A stretch of DNA of 64,000 bases from Pedobacter sp. UBA5917 (GTDB taxonomy: Bacteria > Bacteroidota > Bacteroidia > Sphingobacteriales > Sphingobacteriaceae): the NCBI RefSeq assembly GCF_002432345.1, contig NZ_DJDT01000372.1, forward strand, positions 1-64,000, written 5' to 3'. Positions 19,001 to 26,528 of the stretch are shown here, piece by piece. Positions within the stretch are counted from its first letter, which is position 1; the number at the start of each line of letters is the position of its first letter. Under the pieces are notes generated by a model, which was not told the origin of the DNA, searched no databases, and saw only the letters and a program-made list of their open reading frames with translations. Both the position numbers and the translations under genes were made by a program.

Positions 19001-19155
19001 ATGGCGACCGGCAGATCAACATCAGCGGGCCAACAACAGTAACTGCCGAAATTTACACCCGCTATGCTACCGGTAAACAGCAAAGAAAGATTATTGTAAT
19101 GCCCCTGGCTGCCGGAAGTGGCGGTGGTAATTTTGTTGGGGAGTTCTCCTTTTAA
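16060..19155 (+). CDS. Large exported VIT/VWA-like protein with SusC-plug-like segment, TPR and DUF2135
   Basis: A 1031-residue exported protein. Visible in order: signal peptide (1-21, ending VKAQ); VIT domain (about 33-160, with FPMPEGVSISRYALDI and VEKAKATEVFESI); a VWA-like region with a MIDAS-like DVSLS at 274-278, Thr341 in GGTNF and Asp361 in FTDG; a proline-rich, Arg/Ala-rich linker; a SusC/TonB-plug-like segment (664-716: LQEVVVVGYGTQNKR, then LEGRVAGVTV); helical TPR-like repeats (about 770-870); and a C-terminal DUF2135 beta domain (about 910-1015, NDADIDLWLTDPTG). VIT-VWA proteins are thought to mediate adhesion or complex assembly; the role here is unknown. It appears to stand alone. 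Confidence 0.88.
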   Translation: MSTSKTLLILPLLLVTFFVKAQMPVLKVQQAETAERKEAVKLKKLNIDVQITGNIATTVMTMTFHNSSNRILEGELTFPMPEGVSISRYALDINGKMREAVPVEKAKATEVFESIERRRVDPGLLEKVEGNNFRTRIYPLPANGNRTIIVGYEEELSFNNNNALKYHLPLDYNQPVENFSLKTTVFESIIKPELGERPDGSFDLKANGNTYIGEINKSNYQPKNGLTINLPKRNNLPEVKLQKASSGYYFLVNVFPKIQSRERQWANHIGLIWDVSLSGLQRNTDKEIELLDLIIKQKQNLTIQLGLVNNGFKNAGTFVISNGNWTVLKDKLKNLVYDGGTNFSAINPKAIQADEYILFTDGLSTFGKNTVSLNKPVHCINTALKADYSTLKYITLKTGGQFVNLNAISVNDAFKQLNQQNLQFLGIKNGNDIRQTYPSMKVNVNGDFSLAGIMNGFNTEFVLQFGFGTTVVAEQAVRLNGTEHTFSSIDVSRVWAQKKIAEMDIQYEENKDDISVLSKQFGIVTRNTSLIVLENLDDYLRYDIVPPVELQQAYNAVLKQRRVDLLEQKKDLINAAVAMTKDLKTWWNTDFYYKEPAKKKESYPDPGQRDVKGDPTADVAIPGPVGQTSRMEIAASQARARSQAKSVSEMRMPPPVVKKDEEKSLQEVVVVGYGTQNKRAVTGAISTVSDHYNSGAPGAVSGYLEGRVAGVTVAKGSAVRTSSPQAQPAIIIPEFKSDKDYMQNLKGKPDSAYRSYLKMRSKYISTPMFYFDVANWFYQQKDSVRALTILSNIADLDLENADLYKTLAYKLKQTGNYKDELFITQKVLQWRPMDAQSYRDYALALADNGQYQAAIDNLYKVLTQSYNAQIADRDQGIEEIVISEMNNLLTKHGNSISTKGIDKRLIQPLPVDVRVVLNWNKNDADIDLWLTDPTGEKGFYGNSRTKIGGRISNDFTSGYGPEQFMIKKAIKGKYKIEVNYYGDRQINISGPTTVTAEIYTRYATGKQQRKIIVMPLAAGSGGGNFVGEFSF

Positions 19156-19210
19156 AAGATGACGACACAGATTGGAGGATTACACAGATAGAGTATTTTT
19201 CTATAAAAGT

Positions 19211-19298
19211 AACCGTCATTTCGACTGGAGTGCAACGAAACGGAGAAATCTAGTAACGAACATTTATAGATTTCTCCGCTACGGTCGAAATGACGGTT
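19211..19298. repeat. Palindromic intergenic repeat (CGTCATYTCGA family)
   Basis: An 88-base element with perfect 14-base terminal inverted repeats (AACCGTCATTTCGA and its complement) and an internal GGAGAAATCT / AGATTTCTCC pair. It lies 55 bases after the VIT gene and 23 bases before the stop of the nucleotidase gene. Relatives are at 40481, 46379 and 57100, with a fragment at 50121. Confidence 0.85.
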
Positions 19299-19320
19299 TC
19301 TGTGTGATGTCGCGTTTTAA

Positions 19321-19842
19321 TTACAGCAACAACCCCGCTATTTCTTCCCAGTTATTTACGCGCTCGTATTCGGTAACGAGTAAATTATGCGGCGAGGTAT
19401 ACAATAACGGCCTGCCACTAAAGTTCATAAAGTTTTTGGTGCGGTCGTCGATGATGATGTCGACGTTTACAATTTTATTTCCGCAGAACATGATATGCTT
19501 CCAATCAATAAAAGGAAAATGTTCGGCCATCCAGTCGTATTTATCAACCAGTGAGTTGCGGAATTCCATTGCTGCCGAAACAATATAAACATCATATTTT
19601 TCCTGTAGGGCCTTAATTACCCGCTGGCTATCGGGAATTACCTCAAGATCGCGGAAAAAGCCAGGTTCGTTAATGTATTCAAACCACTTCTGGTTAACTT
19701 CTTCGGGCACATGGTGATAAATTTCGTTTCCGGCATCGATCTTTAAATCAAGTGGAACATTAAAATCACGGTTATATAACTGGATAAATTTTTTAACGGC
19801 ATCGGCAATTACCTCGTCCATATCAATCGCAATTCTTTCCAT
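19321..19842 (-). CDS. 5'(3')-deoxyribonucleotidase-like HAD phosphatase
   Basis: A 173-residue HAD-superfamily protein resembling the 5' nucleotidase deoxy (NT5C) type, which dephosphorylates deoxypyrimidine monophosphates. The nucleophile motif is IDMDEVIAD (Asp7, Asp9), motif II is YIVSAAMEF and motif III is NVDIIIDDRTKNF. Start 19842 (MERIAIDMDE) places the nucleophile at the usual position; a longer in-frame start adds 14 unlikely residues. It is convergent with the VIT gene. Substrate preference within the family cannot be read from the sequence. Confidence 0.86.
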   Translation of the reverse strand: MERIAIDMDEVIADAVKKFIQLYNRDFNVPLDLKIDAGNEIYHHVPEEVNQKWFEYINEPGFFRDLEVIPDSQRVIKALQEKYDVYIVSAAMEFRNSLVDKYDWMAEHFPFIDWKHIMFCGNKIVNVDIIIDDRTKNFMNFSGRPLLYTSPHNLLVTEYERVNNWEEIAGLLL

Positions 19843-19922
19843 TTTGTATCTGCAAATATTTTGGCGCAAATATCCTGAAAACAAAGAAATTAAACTATGT
19901 TTTTAATTTCCAGTATTTTAGT

Positions 19923-19930
19923 TATCTTTG
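19923..19930 (+). promoter_or_regulatory. -7 promoter box for rpsP
   Basis: TATCTTTG fits TAnnTTTG exactly, 56 bases before the rpsP start. The leader between them has a GC-rich segment (CCCCGCAGCATGAAGCTCC) and a possible seven-codon upstream ORF at 19943-19966 (MKLRELC). Confidence 0.6.
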
Positions 19931-19986
19931 CAGCCCCGCAGCATGAAGCTCCGGGAACTATGTTGAATACATAAATACAAAAGAAA

Positions 19987-20559
19987 ATGGCAACTAAAAT
20001 CAGATTGCAAAGATTCGGTAAAAAAGGAAAACCTTTTTTCCACGTTGTGGTAGCAGATTCTCGCTCTCCACGTGATGGTAAATTTATTGAGCGTTTAGGT
20101 TCTTACAACCCGAACACCAATCCTGCAACCATCGAAATTAACTTCGAAAAAACTTTAGCTTGGGTTAACAGTGGTGCACAACCAACTGATACTGCTCGTG
20201 CTATCCTTTCTTACAAAGGTGTTTTATACAAAAAACACTTAGAAGGTGGTGTTAAAAAAGGAGCTTTAACCCAAGAACAGGCAGATGAGAAATTTGCAGC
20301 TTGGTTAGATGCTAAATCAGGTAAAATCTCTGGTAAATCAGAAGGTTTAGCTGCTACTAAAGCTGACGCACGTAAAGCAGCTTTAGCCGCAGAAGCTAAG
20401 AAAAAAGAAGAAAGAGCAGCAGCTATCGCAGCTAAAAATGCACCAGTTGCAGAAGAGGTTGTTGAAGAAGAAGTTACTGAAGAAGCACCAGCTGTTGAGG
20501 CTGAGGCAACTGAAGAAGCTCCTGCAGCAGAAGCTACTAAAGAAGAAGGAGCAGAATAA
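19987..20559 (+). CDS. rpsP: 30S ribosomal protein S16
   Basis: A 190-residue S16. The core (about 1-90) begins [18 protein letters not shown] and includes the conserved [18 protein letters not shown]. Residues 100-190 form an Ala/Glu/Lys-rich tail ([16 protein letters not shown]) with no counterpart in short S16 proteins of about 80-90 residues; such tails are usual in Bacteroidota. It heads the classic rpsP-rimM-trmD-rplS cluster, but a terminator follows directly, so rimM is expressed separately or by read-through. Confidence 0.97.
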   Translation: MATKIRLQRFGKKGKPFFHVVVADSRSPRDGKFIERLGSYNPNTNPATIEINFEKTLAWVNSGAQPTDTARAILSYKGVLYKKHLEGGVKKGALTQEQADEKFAAWLDAKSGKISGKSEGLAATKADARKAALAAEAKKKEERAAAIAAKNAPVAEEVVEEEVTEEAPAVEAEATEEAPAAEATKEEGAE

Positions 20560-20580
20560 TTTTAATTATTCCGTTTCACA

Positions 20581-20618
20581 AAATAGCGTTCCGGATATTC
20601 GGAACGCTATTTTTATTT
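20581..20618 (+). terminator. Intrinsic terminator after rpsP
   Basis: Stem AAATAGCGTTCCG / CGGAACGCTATTT with loop GATATT, then TTTATTT. Confidence 0.9.
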
Positions 20619-20638
20619 AAACTACATTCTCCAAGTAT

Positions 20639-20717
20639 CCGTCATGCTGAACTTGTTTCAGCATCTCTCTTGAAAGACCCTGAAATAAATCCGATAGCGA
20701 TCGGATCAGGGTGACGG
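20639..20717. repeat. Intergenic double-hairpin repeat (GTCAYCCTGAA family)
   Basis: Ends CCGTC and GACGG enclose ATGCTGAAC...TTCAGCAT and ACCCTGA...TCAGGGT, the latter holding the small palindrome ATCCGATAGCGATCGGAT. It is the inverted counterpart of the copy at 3134 and sits between the rpsP terminator and rimM. Confidence 0.8.
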
Positions 20718-20733
20718 CCGAATTTTAAAATTC

Positions 20734-21261
20734 ATGAAACACGAAGAAGCATTTTACATAGGGTACGTTACCAAAACAAGGGGGTTAAAAGGAGAAGTTC
20801 AGGTATTCTTCGAATTCGATGAGTACGAACAGCTCGAATTTGATGTGGTTTTTGCCGATATGAACGGTAAACTGGTGCCCTACTTTGTGGCATCGGCAAA
20901 ATTGCAGGCCAATAAAACAGGTTATTTTAACTTCGATGATGTTGATCATATCGATAAAGTGCAGCCCCTGTTAAAAAAGAAACTTTACCTCCCTATAACC
21001 CAGATGCCGGAGCGTGATGAGAGCGAGTTTTTCTATACCGATTTAAAAGGTTTTATGGCCGTTGACGAAACACTTGGCGAGCTGGGCGAAATTTTAGAGG
21101 TAAACGAATATCCACAGCAGTTTGTTGCTACCGTGCATTATCAGGAAACCGAAATCCTTTTCCCGTTAAATGAAGACTTTATTGTCGAGATTGATGATGA
21201 AGAAAAGGTTTTAACGCTTAACCTGCCTGATGGTTTGCTGGATGTTTATCTGGAAAAATAA
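20734..21261 (+). CDS. rimM: Ribosome maturation factor RimM
   Basis: A 175-residue protein that assists 30S head assembly and binds S19. The N-terminal barrel starts EAFYIGYVTKTRGLKGEVQV, and the C-terminal PRC-barrel-like half includes FFYTDLKGFMAVDETLGELG and FPLNEDFIVEIDDEEKVL, the usual end region. Length is normal. It is the second member of the rpsP-rimM-trmD order. Its start is only 16 bases after the palindromic repeat at 20639, so its promoter or read-through arrangement is unclear. Confidence 0.95.
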   Translation: MKHEEAFYIGYVTKTRGLKGEVQVFFEFDEYEQLEFDVVFADMNGKLVPYFVASAKLQANKTGYFNFDDVDHIDKVQPLLKKKLYLPITQMPERDESEFFYTDLKGFMAVDETLGELGEILEVNEYPQQFVATVHYQETEILFPLNEDFIVEIDDEEKVLTLNLPDGLLDVYLEK

Positions 21262-21341
21262 AACCTTATTTTTTATAGGCTGTTCGGTAATTGTTTTAAA
21301 GAAAAATTGTTAATTTAGGATTCATCCTAACCAAAATTAAC

Positions 21342-21776
21342 ATGCTCAAAAAAACTTCAAAAACCGCAATGGTTATTCTTGCGTTAATCATTACTTTTTC
21401 GTGCAAAACCGTACAACAGGCTAACCTGAAAGAAATTAAACCCTTTGTGGGTATCTGGAACGATACAACCAACCCAGGCTGTAAAATCGTTTTTAAAGCC
21501 GACGGTAGTTTCTACAATCTGGCCAAAGAGAACGGTATACAGATTGTAACGCACAGCGGAATCTTTAAAATTTTATCGAGTAACATGTATGTGCTCACCA
21601 TTTCTGATGCGAGGGCCAATGCTACTTATGACCTGAAAGGAAGACAATATGCCAATTATTATACCCTGGGCGCTGATCAGAAAACGATGAAAGTTAGCGG
21701 TTATGTTGATGGCCGTAACGGAGGCAATGGTTTAAAGTGGGCAAGCGATCTGGTAAAAATGAATACACTGGATTAA
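21342..21776 (+). CDS. Small lipoprotein, DUF4488-like
   Basis: A 144-residue protein with a lipoprotein signal: a hydrophobic stretch (MVILALIITFS) followed by cysteine at about residue 21 (TFSCKTVQQ). The mature part resembles a small beta-barrel domain (FVGIWNDTTNPGCKIVFKAD, then YYTLGADQKTMKVSGYVDG), as in DUF4488-type Bacteroidota proteins; that link is tentative. It sits between rimM and trmD, where most bacteria have nothing. The role is unknown. Confidence 0.7.
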   Translation: MLKKTSKTAMVILALIITFSCKTVQQANLKEIKPFVGIWNDTTNPGCKIVFKADGSFYNLAKENGIQIVTHSGIFKILSSNMYVLTISDARANATYDLKGRQYANYYTLGADQKTMKVSGYVDGRNGGNGLKWASDLVKMNTLD

Positions 21777-21821
21777 CAGCGCAAAATTTTCCATCCCGCT
21801 AAAGACTTCGGCTTAAAGCCT

Positions 21822-21829
21822 TACCTTTG
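21822..21829 (+). promoter_or_regulatory. -7 promoter box immediately before trmD
   Basis: TACCTTTG ends four bases before the trmD ATG. With transcription normally starting a few bases after this box, the mRNA would have almost no leader. Confidence 0.5.
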
Positions 21830-21833
21830 CATT

Positions 21834-22508
21834 ATGCGTTTTGATATTATAACCGTTATTCCAGGGTTGTTGGAAAGCCCTTTTGCCCATTCGATCCTAC
21901 AGAGGGCACAAAAAAAAGGCATTGCCGAAATTGTTGTGCATAATTTAAGGGATTACTCTACACACAAACAAAAAAGTGTTGATGATTACCAGTACGGCGG
22001 CGGAAGTGGTATGGTAATGATGATCGAACCATTTGCCAACTGTATTGAAAAACTTCAATCGGAGCGCGAATACGATGAAATCATATTCATGAGTCCTGAT
22101 GGCGTAACGCTTAACCAGAGCATCGCTAACGAACTATCGATCAAAAAGAATATCATTGTGCTGTGCGGCCATTATAAGGGCATAGATCAACGTATACGCG
22201 ATATCTATGTGACCAGGGAGATTTCGGTAGGCGATTATGTTTTAAGCGGTGGTGAGCTTCCTGCGGCCATTGTAGTAGATGCCGTGGTACGTTTAATCCC
22301 TGGGGTTTTAAACGACGAAACCTCTGCCCTATCTGATAGTTTCCAGGGCGAGCTGCTTGATGCGCCTGTTTACACCCGTCCGGCCGATTGGCGCGGGCAT
22401 AAAGTGCCTGATGTTTTATTGAGCGGCCACGAAGCGAAAGTAAACGAATGGAGGCACGAACAGGCTTTAGAGCGTACCAAACAACGCCGCCCCGATTTAT
22501 TGGAATAG
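21834..22508 (+). CDS. trmD: tRNA (guanine-N1)-methyltransferase
   Basis: A 224-residue SPOUT methyltransferase that makes m1G37 in tRNAs and so prevents frameshifting. Motifs of the trefoil knot are complete: [13 protein letters not shown] near 53-65, [12 protein letters not shown] near 112-123, [19 protein letters not shown] near 131-149, and the C-terminal [16 protein letters not shown]. The start is fixed by the family N-terminus [10 protein letters not shown]. In most bacteria rplS follows directly; here it is 5.8 kb away, behind an unrelated cassette. Confidence 0.97.
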   Translation: MRFDIITVIPGLLESPFAHSILQRAQKKGIAEIVVHNLRDYSTHKQKSVDDYQYGGGSGMVMMIEPFANCIEKLQSEREYDEIIFMSPDGVTLNQSIANELSIKKNIIVLCGHYKGIDQRIRDIYVTREISVGDYVLSGGELPAAIVVDAVVRLIPGVLNDETSALSDSFQGELLDAPVYTRPADWRGHKVPDVLLSGHEAKVNEWRHEQALERTKQRRPDLLE

Positions 22509-22546
22509 TATAACGTATTTTAAGACATTTATTTGATTTAAAGAAA

Positions 22547-22566
22547 AATACCCTTTAGTGGGTATT
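22547..22566. promoter_or_regulatory. Inverted repeat upstream of the WG gene, NarL-type 7-2-7 geometry
   Basis: Perfect 7-base arms AATACCC / GGGTATT around TTTAGT. Read as heptamers it is TACCCTT-TA-GTGGGTA, each close to the NarL heptamer TACYYMT. Its centre is about 60 bases before the WG start. A near copy is at 26420 and a weaker one at 23955, all around a NarL-family regulator gene. Confidence 0.6.
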
Positions 22567-22616
22567 GCCTATGGTTTGTGCTTAACCCTATTTTGGAGGT
22601 TAGAAAGCACAGTCAC

Positions 22617-23906
22617 ATGAAAAGAATTTTCTATTTATTTTTAATTTGCTCAATAGCAGCAAAAAACGCATCCAGCCAGGATCTAAAACCCAAAAAGGTA
22701 AGTATATTTTACGGCTACGTAGATCAAAAAGGCATAACGGTTATACCCTATCAGTTTAAAGAAGCATCAGAATTTTCTGAAGGACTTGCAAAAGTGGTAA
22801 AGGGCGAAAAAACAGGCTTTATCGATAAAACGGGAAAAACGGTTATTCCATTCGAATATGATAGGGCATTCGATTTTTCTGAGGGTTTGGCAAAAGTAAT
22901 GCTTAATGGCAAGGCCGGCTTTATCGATAAAAAGAACCAGTTAGTAATACCCTATAGCTTTAGGGATGCAGGTAGTTTTAAGGAAGGACTGGCTATGGCT
23001 GTTAACGATAAAGTAGGCTTTATAGATAAAACAGGCAATGTTGTAATTCCATATACTTATGATTCAGCAAAAGCCTTCAGCGAAGGTTTATCTTCAGTTT
23101 CTCTAAATAAAAAATCAGGATATATTGACAAAACGGGTAAAACTGTTATCAAATTCGGATACGACCGTGCCAATGCTTTCAGTGATGGCGTAGCTATTGT
23201 AGTTGTGGGTGGCAAATTTGGCGTTATTAACAAAACCGGAAAATTAGTTGTTCCAATGGATTACGTTGTGATATACAATTTTATTAACGGTGTTACGCAA
23301 GCTACCAAAACCGGTAAAATAGTTAATGGCGAGATTGAAGAGGCTAAATGGGCGCTTATTGATAAAATGGGGAAGGCATTGACCGATTTTAAATATGATG
23401 AGATATATGCTTTTGAAGAGGGTGATCTGGCGCTGGTGAAAATTGGAGATAAATACGGATATATCAACAGGCAGGGTAAAGAAGTGGTTGCGGTTAAATA
23501 CGAGGGTATTCTTGGCTTCCGGTACGGGCTTAGTTTGGTGATGCTTGAAAACAAGTATGGGTATATCGACTATACAGGTAAAGTTGTAATAGATTTAAAA
23601 TATGATGATGCCCGCGAGTTTTCTGAAGGCCTTGCTCCGGTTATGATCGGTGATAAGTATGGATTTATCGATCAAACGGGTAAAGTAATCGTACCAATCA
23701 AATATGAAGGCACCGAGGGTTTTTCGGAAGGTTTGGCAAGTGTTCAGCTTGACGGAAAATCTGGTTATATCAATAAAGAAGGCAAGATAATTATTCCATT
23801 TAAGTACAAGAGTGCCTACCCTTTTACAGGTGGTAAGGCCCTAACTTTTGGTTTTAACGAAAAACATGTATATATCGATAGCAAGGGAAATGAGGTAAAA
23901 CAATAA
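22617..23906 (+). CDS. Exported WG-repeat protein
   Basis: A 429-residue protein with an N-terminal signal peptide (MKRIFYLFLICSIAAKNASS), followed by roughly eleven tandem WG-type beta repeats of about 35 residues. Each contains a variant of GFIDKTGKTVIPFEYD followed by FSEGLAKV (for example near residues 58, 92, 126, 160 and 195). No catalytic domain is present. WG repeats are of unknown function and may bind ligands. Start 22617 is preferred over an in-frame start 39 bases upstream because it begins the signal peptide. It is the first gene of the cassette inserted between trmD and rplS and has a candidate operator upstream. Confidence 0.88.
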   Translation: MKRIFYLFLICSIAAKNASSQDLKPKKVSIFYGYVDQKGITVIPYQFKEASEFSEGLAKVVKGEKTGFIDKTGKTVIPFEYDRAFDFSEGLAKVMLNGKAGFIDKKNQLVIPYSFRDAGSFKEGLAMAVNDKVGFIDKTGNVVIPYTYDSAKAFSEGLSSVSLNKKSGYIDKTGKTVIKFGYDRANAFSDGVAIVVVGGKFGVINKTGKLVVPMDYVVIYNFINGVTQATKTGKIVNGEIEEAKWALIDKMGKALTDFKYDEIYAFEEGDLALVKIGDKYGYINRQGKEVVAVKYEGILGFRYGLSLVMLENKYGYIDYTGKVVIDLKYDDAREFSEGLAPVMIGDKYGFIDQTGKVIVPIKYEGTEGFSEGLASVQLDGKSGYINKEGKIIIPFKYKSAYPFTGGKALTFGFNEKHVYIDSKGNEVKQ

Positions 23907-23954
23907 TTTTTTTAGTGTAATATAGTTTACCATGTAAAATTAGAAATTATTGTA

Positions 23955-23976
23955 AATAACCCATTGATGTGTTATT
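23955..23976. promoter_or_regulatory. Imperfect inverted repeat upstream of the response-regulator gene
   Basis: AATAAC and GTTATT arms around 10 bases; as heptamers it is AACCCAT-TG-ATGTGTT, again 7-2-7 with six of seven bases of TACYYMT in the first half. It is centred 40 bases before the regulator start and is compatible with autoregulation. Weaker than the sites at 22547 and 26420. Confidence 0.4.
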
Positions 23977-24005
23977 TTAGGAGAAACGCCTGCAACCTCC
24001 TAATT

Positions 24006-24641
24006 ATGTCCAAACGGATCGTTATTTGTGATGACCATTTACTTTTTTTAAACGGTGTATCCGAACTGCTTAAAAATACCGGAAAAGAATATGCTATATT
24101 TAAATTTAGCGATGTACACTCCTGCCGTCAGTATTTATTGCAAAATACAGCTGATGTGTTTATCTGCGATTTAAATATCAATCATTATGATGGTTTTCTG
24201 TTGCTCGAAGAATTAAAACTGCAATTACGATCTACCAAAACAATCATTCTTACCGCTTATTATGAAGATTTTTTGATCCAAAAGGCAAAAAAGGCAGGTA
24301 TAAATGCTTTCCTTAAGAAGGAAACCCCTGCCGAGGAGCTTATCCGTGTAATAGATGCTGAAACCGGAAGTGAGTTTTATACCAATAAGAACAATAAACA
24401 GGATACCAGTGCATATAGTGTAATGGATAAACCGATTATTAACAAGTTCAGGATATCGAAACAGGAAAAGGAAATTATCAAATTGATTATAAAGGGATTA
24501 ACCAGTAAGGAAATCTCTAATATCTTATTTATTGCCAAAACCACAGTAGATACGCATAGAAAGAACATTTATAAAAAACTGGAAATCAGCAATAGCAGCT
24601 CGCTCATCAAATTTGCCCATGAGAATAACCTACTTCATTAG
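24006..24641 (+). CDS. NarL/FixJ-family response regulator
   Basis: A 211-residue response regulator. The receiver domain (about 1-120) has acidic pair Asp9-Asp10 (VICDDH), phospho-acceptor Asp55 (FICDLNI), Thr83 (ILTAYY) and Lys105 (FLKKE). The LuxR-type helix-turn-helix is at about 145-205 (GLTSKEISNILFIAKTTVDTH). Start 24006 gives the standard MSKRIVICDDH; an in-frame start 42 bases upstream adds an unlikely leader. Its end overlaps the kinase gene by 23 bases, a cognate pair. It probably binds the 7-2-7 inverted repeats nearby, which is an inference. Confidence 0.94.
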   Translation: MSKRIVICDDHLLFLNGVSELLKNTGKEYAIFKFSDVHSCRQYLLQNTADVFICDLNINHYDGFLLLEELKLQLRSTKTIILTAYYEDFLIQKAKKAGINAFLKKETPAEELIRVIDAETGSEFYTNKNNKQDTSAYSVMDKPIINKFRISKQEKEIIKLIIKGLTSKEISNILFIAKTTVDTHRKNIYKKLEISNSSSLIKFAHENNLLH

Positions 24642-26400
24642 CCTTCTGCTATGCTCCTGTTTCTCGTACGCACAATCCTTAAATAAACAACTGGTATTAT
24701 CATCCAGCTATGTGGTAGACCACAATTCGTCCTTTACCCGGGCCGATCTGCAACAGCAAAAACTTTACCCATTTAAACAGCACCAAAAGCTTAATATCGG
24801 CTATAATAAAAATGCCGCGGTATGGTGCAGGTTTATCCTTAAAAATCCCAGTTCACTACAAAGCGTAAAAACCTGGTTATGCTTTAATAACAACCATATC
24901 GATAGCCTTACATGCTACGATGCAGGGCTTGCTACAACCATTGGCGATAGAACGGTTGGCAAAAGTCCCTTTATCGAAACCCTTGCTTTTGAACTTAATC
25001 TGCGTCCGAACGAAAAAAAGTTGCTTTGGGTGAGGGTTAAAAAAGAAACGTCGTACCTTGATTTTTCTTACAGCCTGGAGAATCAGACCGATCTCGAAGC
25101 CAGATCTTCGCAGAAAATTGCCCTGACCTCTTTTTTTATCGGCATTGTTTTCCTGCTGCTGATGATCAATGGGATACTGTTCTTAATGACCAAAAAAAAG
25201 TTATACATTTATTACATCGGTTACTCGCTGCTTACTGCCTGTTATGCGGCAATAACCACCAATTTTGCCAAATATGTGCTTTTTCCCGAGTTTAGGTTTT
25301 TTAGCGAAGGACGGGTGTATACTGGGGCACTTTGGTACATCGCCTTAAGCATTTTTTTGGATCACTTTTTAAACTTAAAACAAAACCAGCCGGTTAAGCA
25401 TAAGGCTGTAATTGTATTAAATGCCATCAACTTAATCTTTGTTGTAATTTCGATTCTGTTACTGTTTTTTTACCGCGATTTCGAATTCCGCTATTTTTTC
25501 GTACTTGGTTATGCGGTTTTCCTCAGTTCGTTCGTGCTGTTGTTCTGGGCCTCGCTGGCGCATTTAAAAATAGAACGTACCCAGGGTATTTATTCGCTGG
25601 TTGCTTTTTTACCACAGTTGGTTTGGGGTACCTGCCTGATCTTAAAAACCTTCAAAATCATCCCCTATTCGCTTGGCGATAATTGGATGTTGTTCATCAG
25701 TTTGTACGAGGTGTTTTTGTTCGGTTATGTTTTATCGAGGAATTACATCGAAATTTTCTTAAAAAACAACCAGTTGATGCAGGAGGTAATTTTTGAAAAG
25801 GAAAGTTCTTTAAAAACGATTAATGAAGTGCAGCTCCGCGAACGGAGGAACATTGCCAACATTATCCACGATAGGCTTGGAAGTAAGATTGCCCACATCC
25901 TCCACCTTTTCGATATGAAAAACACGGGTTTGGCCAAACAGACTATCGGCGAACTGGCAGAGGATATCAGGGATATTTCGCATAAAATACTTCCGAAAGC
26001 CCTGGATGACGGTGCTTTGGTTGCGAGTGTGCAGAGCCAGCTGGTAAGTTTAAATGCCGGTTTAAACGGAACAAGGGTTGAACTTTTCTGCTACGATTTT
26101 CCCGAGAAAATAAAGGAGCCATGGGTTTACGACCTGTATCTGATTACGCTCGAAATTATCAATAATGCTATAAAGCATGGACATTCTAATCTGATTACAC
26201 TCGAATTTTATCAGTACAGCAGCCACTATCATTTTCAGTTTGTGGATGATGGAATTGGATTTGATGTACATGCGACCAACAAAGGTTTTGGGCTGAATAA
26301 TATCGAAAAGCGGATAAATTACTATAAAGGCAGTTTCGAAATCAACAGCGTTAAAAACGAAGGCACCATCATCCAGATCAACATCCCGATCCACGGCTGA
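24619..26400 (+). CDS. 7TM-DISM sensor histidine kinase (HisKA_3 type)
   Basis: A 593-residue sensor kinase. Order: signal peptide (1-20, CSCFSYAQ); a 7TMR-DISM extracellular beta domain (about 25-165) likely to bind a ligand; seven transmembrane helices (about 170-395); a short coiled linker; a HisKA_3 domain with the phospho-acceptor His417 in ANIIHDRLGSK; and an HATPase domain with the N-box around Asn515 (LEIINNAIKHG), DDGIGFD and GFGLNNIEKR. This is the NarX/DegS type that pairs with NarL-family regulators. The preferred ATG lies six bases inside a possible TTG start and overlaps the regulator gene. Confidence 0.93.
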   Translation: MRITYFISLLLCSCFSYAQSLNKQLVLSSSYVVDHNSSFTRADLQQQKLYPFKQHQKLNIGYNKNAAVWCRFILKNPSSLQSVKTWLCFNNNHIDSLTCYDAGLATTIGDRTVGKSPFIETLAFELNLRPNEKKLLWVRVKKETSYLDFSYSLENQTDLEARSSQKIALTSFFIGIVFLLLMINGILFLMTKKKLYIYYIGYSLLTACYAAITTNFAKYVLFPEFRFFSEGRVYTGALWYIALSIFLDHFLNLKQNQPVKHKAVIVLNAINLIFVVISILLLFFYRDFEFRYFFVLGYAVFLSSFVLLFWASLAHLKIERTQGIYSLVAFLPQLVWGTCLILKTFKIIPYSLGDNWMLFISLYEVFLFGYVLSRNYIEIFLKNNQLMQEVIFEKESSLKTINEVQLRERRNIANIIHDRLGSKIAHILHLFDMKNTGLAKQTIGELAEDIRDISHKILPKALDDGALVASVQSQLVSLNAGLNGTRVELFCYDFPEKIKEPWVYDLYLITLEIINNAIKHGHSNLITLEFYQYSSHYHFQFVDDGIGFDVHATNKGFGLNNIEKRINYYKGSFEINSVKNEGTIIQINIPIHG

Positions 26401-26419
26401 TCACACTCCTCTTCTAAAA

Positions 26420-26439
26420 TATACCCTTAATTGGGTATT
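26420..26439. promoter_or_regulatory. Inverted repeat upstream of the exported-protein operon, NarL-type 7-2-7 geometry
   Basis: ATACCC and GGGTAT flank TTAATT, with the same arm sequence and spacer length as the site at 22547. Heptamers are TACCCTT-AA-TTGGGTA. A further block (GNGCTT followed by a T-run) occurs at the same offset downstream of both sites. It is centred about 100 bases before the 26529 start. Confidence 0.58.
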
Positions 26440-26528
26440 CTACACCAACAGGGCTTGCGTTATTTTTACGGTACAATACAGCAAAAGCCTTGGCCAATAG
26501 TGGAAATAAAGGCATTAAATCTTCTGTT

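Noticed and set aside
19172..19588. A 138-codon plus-strand ORF
   Set aside because: It runs through the palindromic repeat at 19211 and then antisense to the nucleotidase gene, whose HAD motifs are clear.
22617..23906. The direct repeats within the WG gene considered as a DNA repeat array or CRISPR-like structure
   Set aside because: The periodicity is that of the encoded WG protein repeats in one continuous reading frame.
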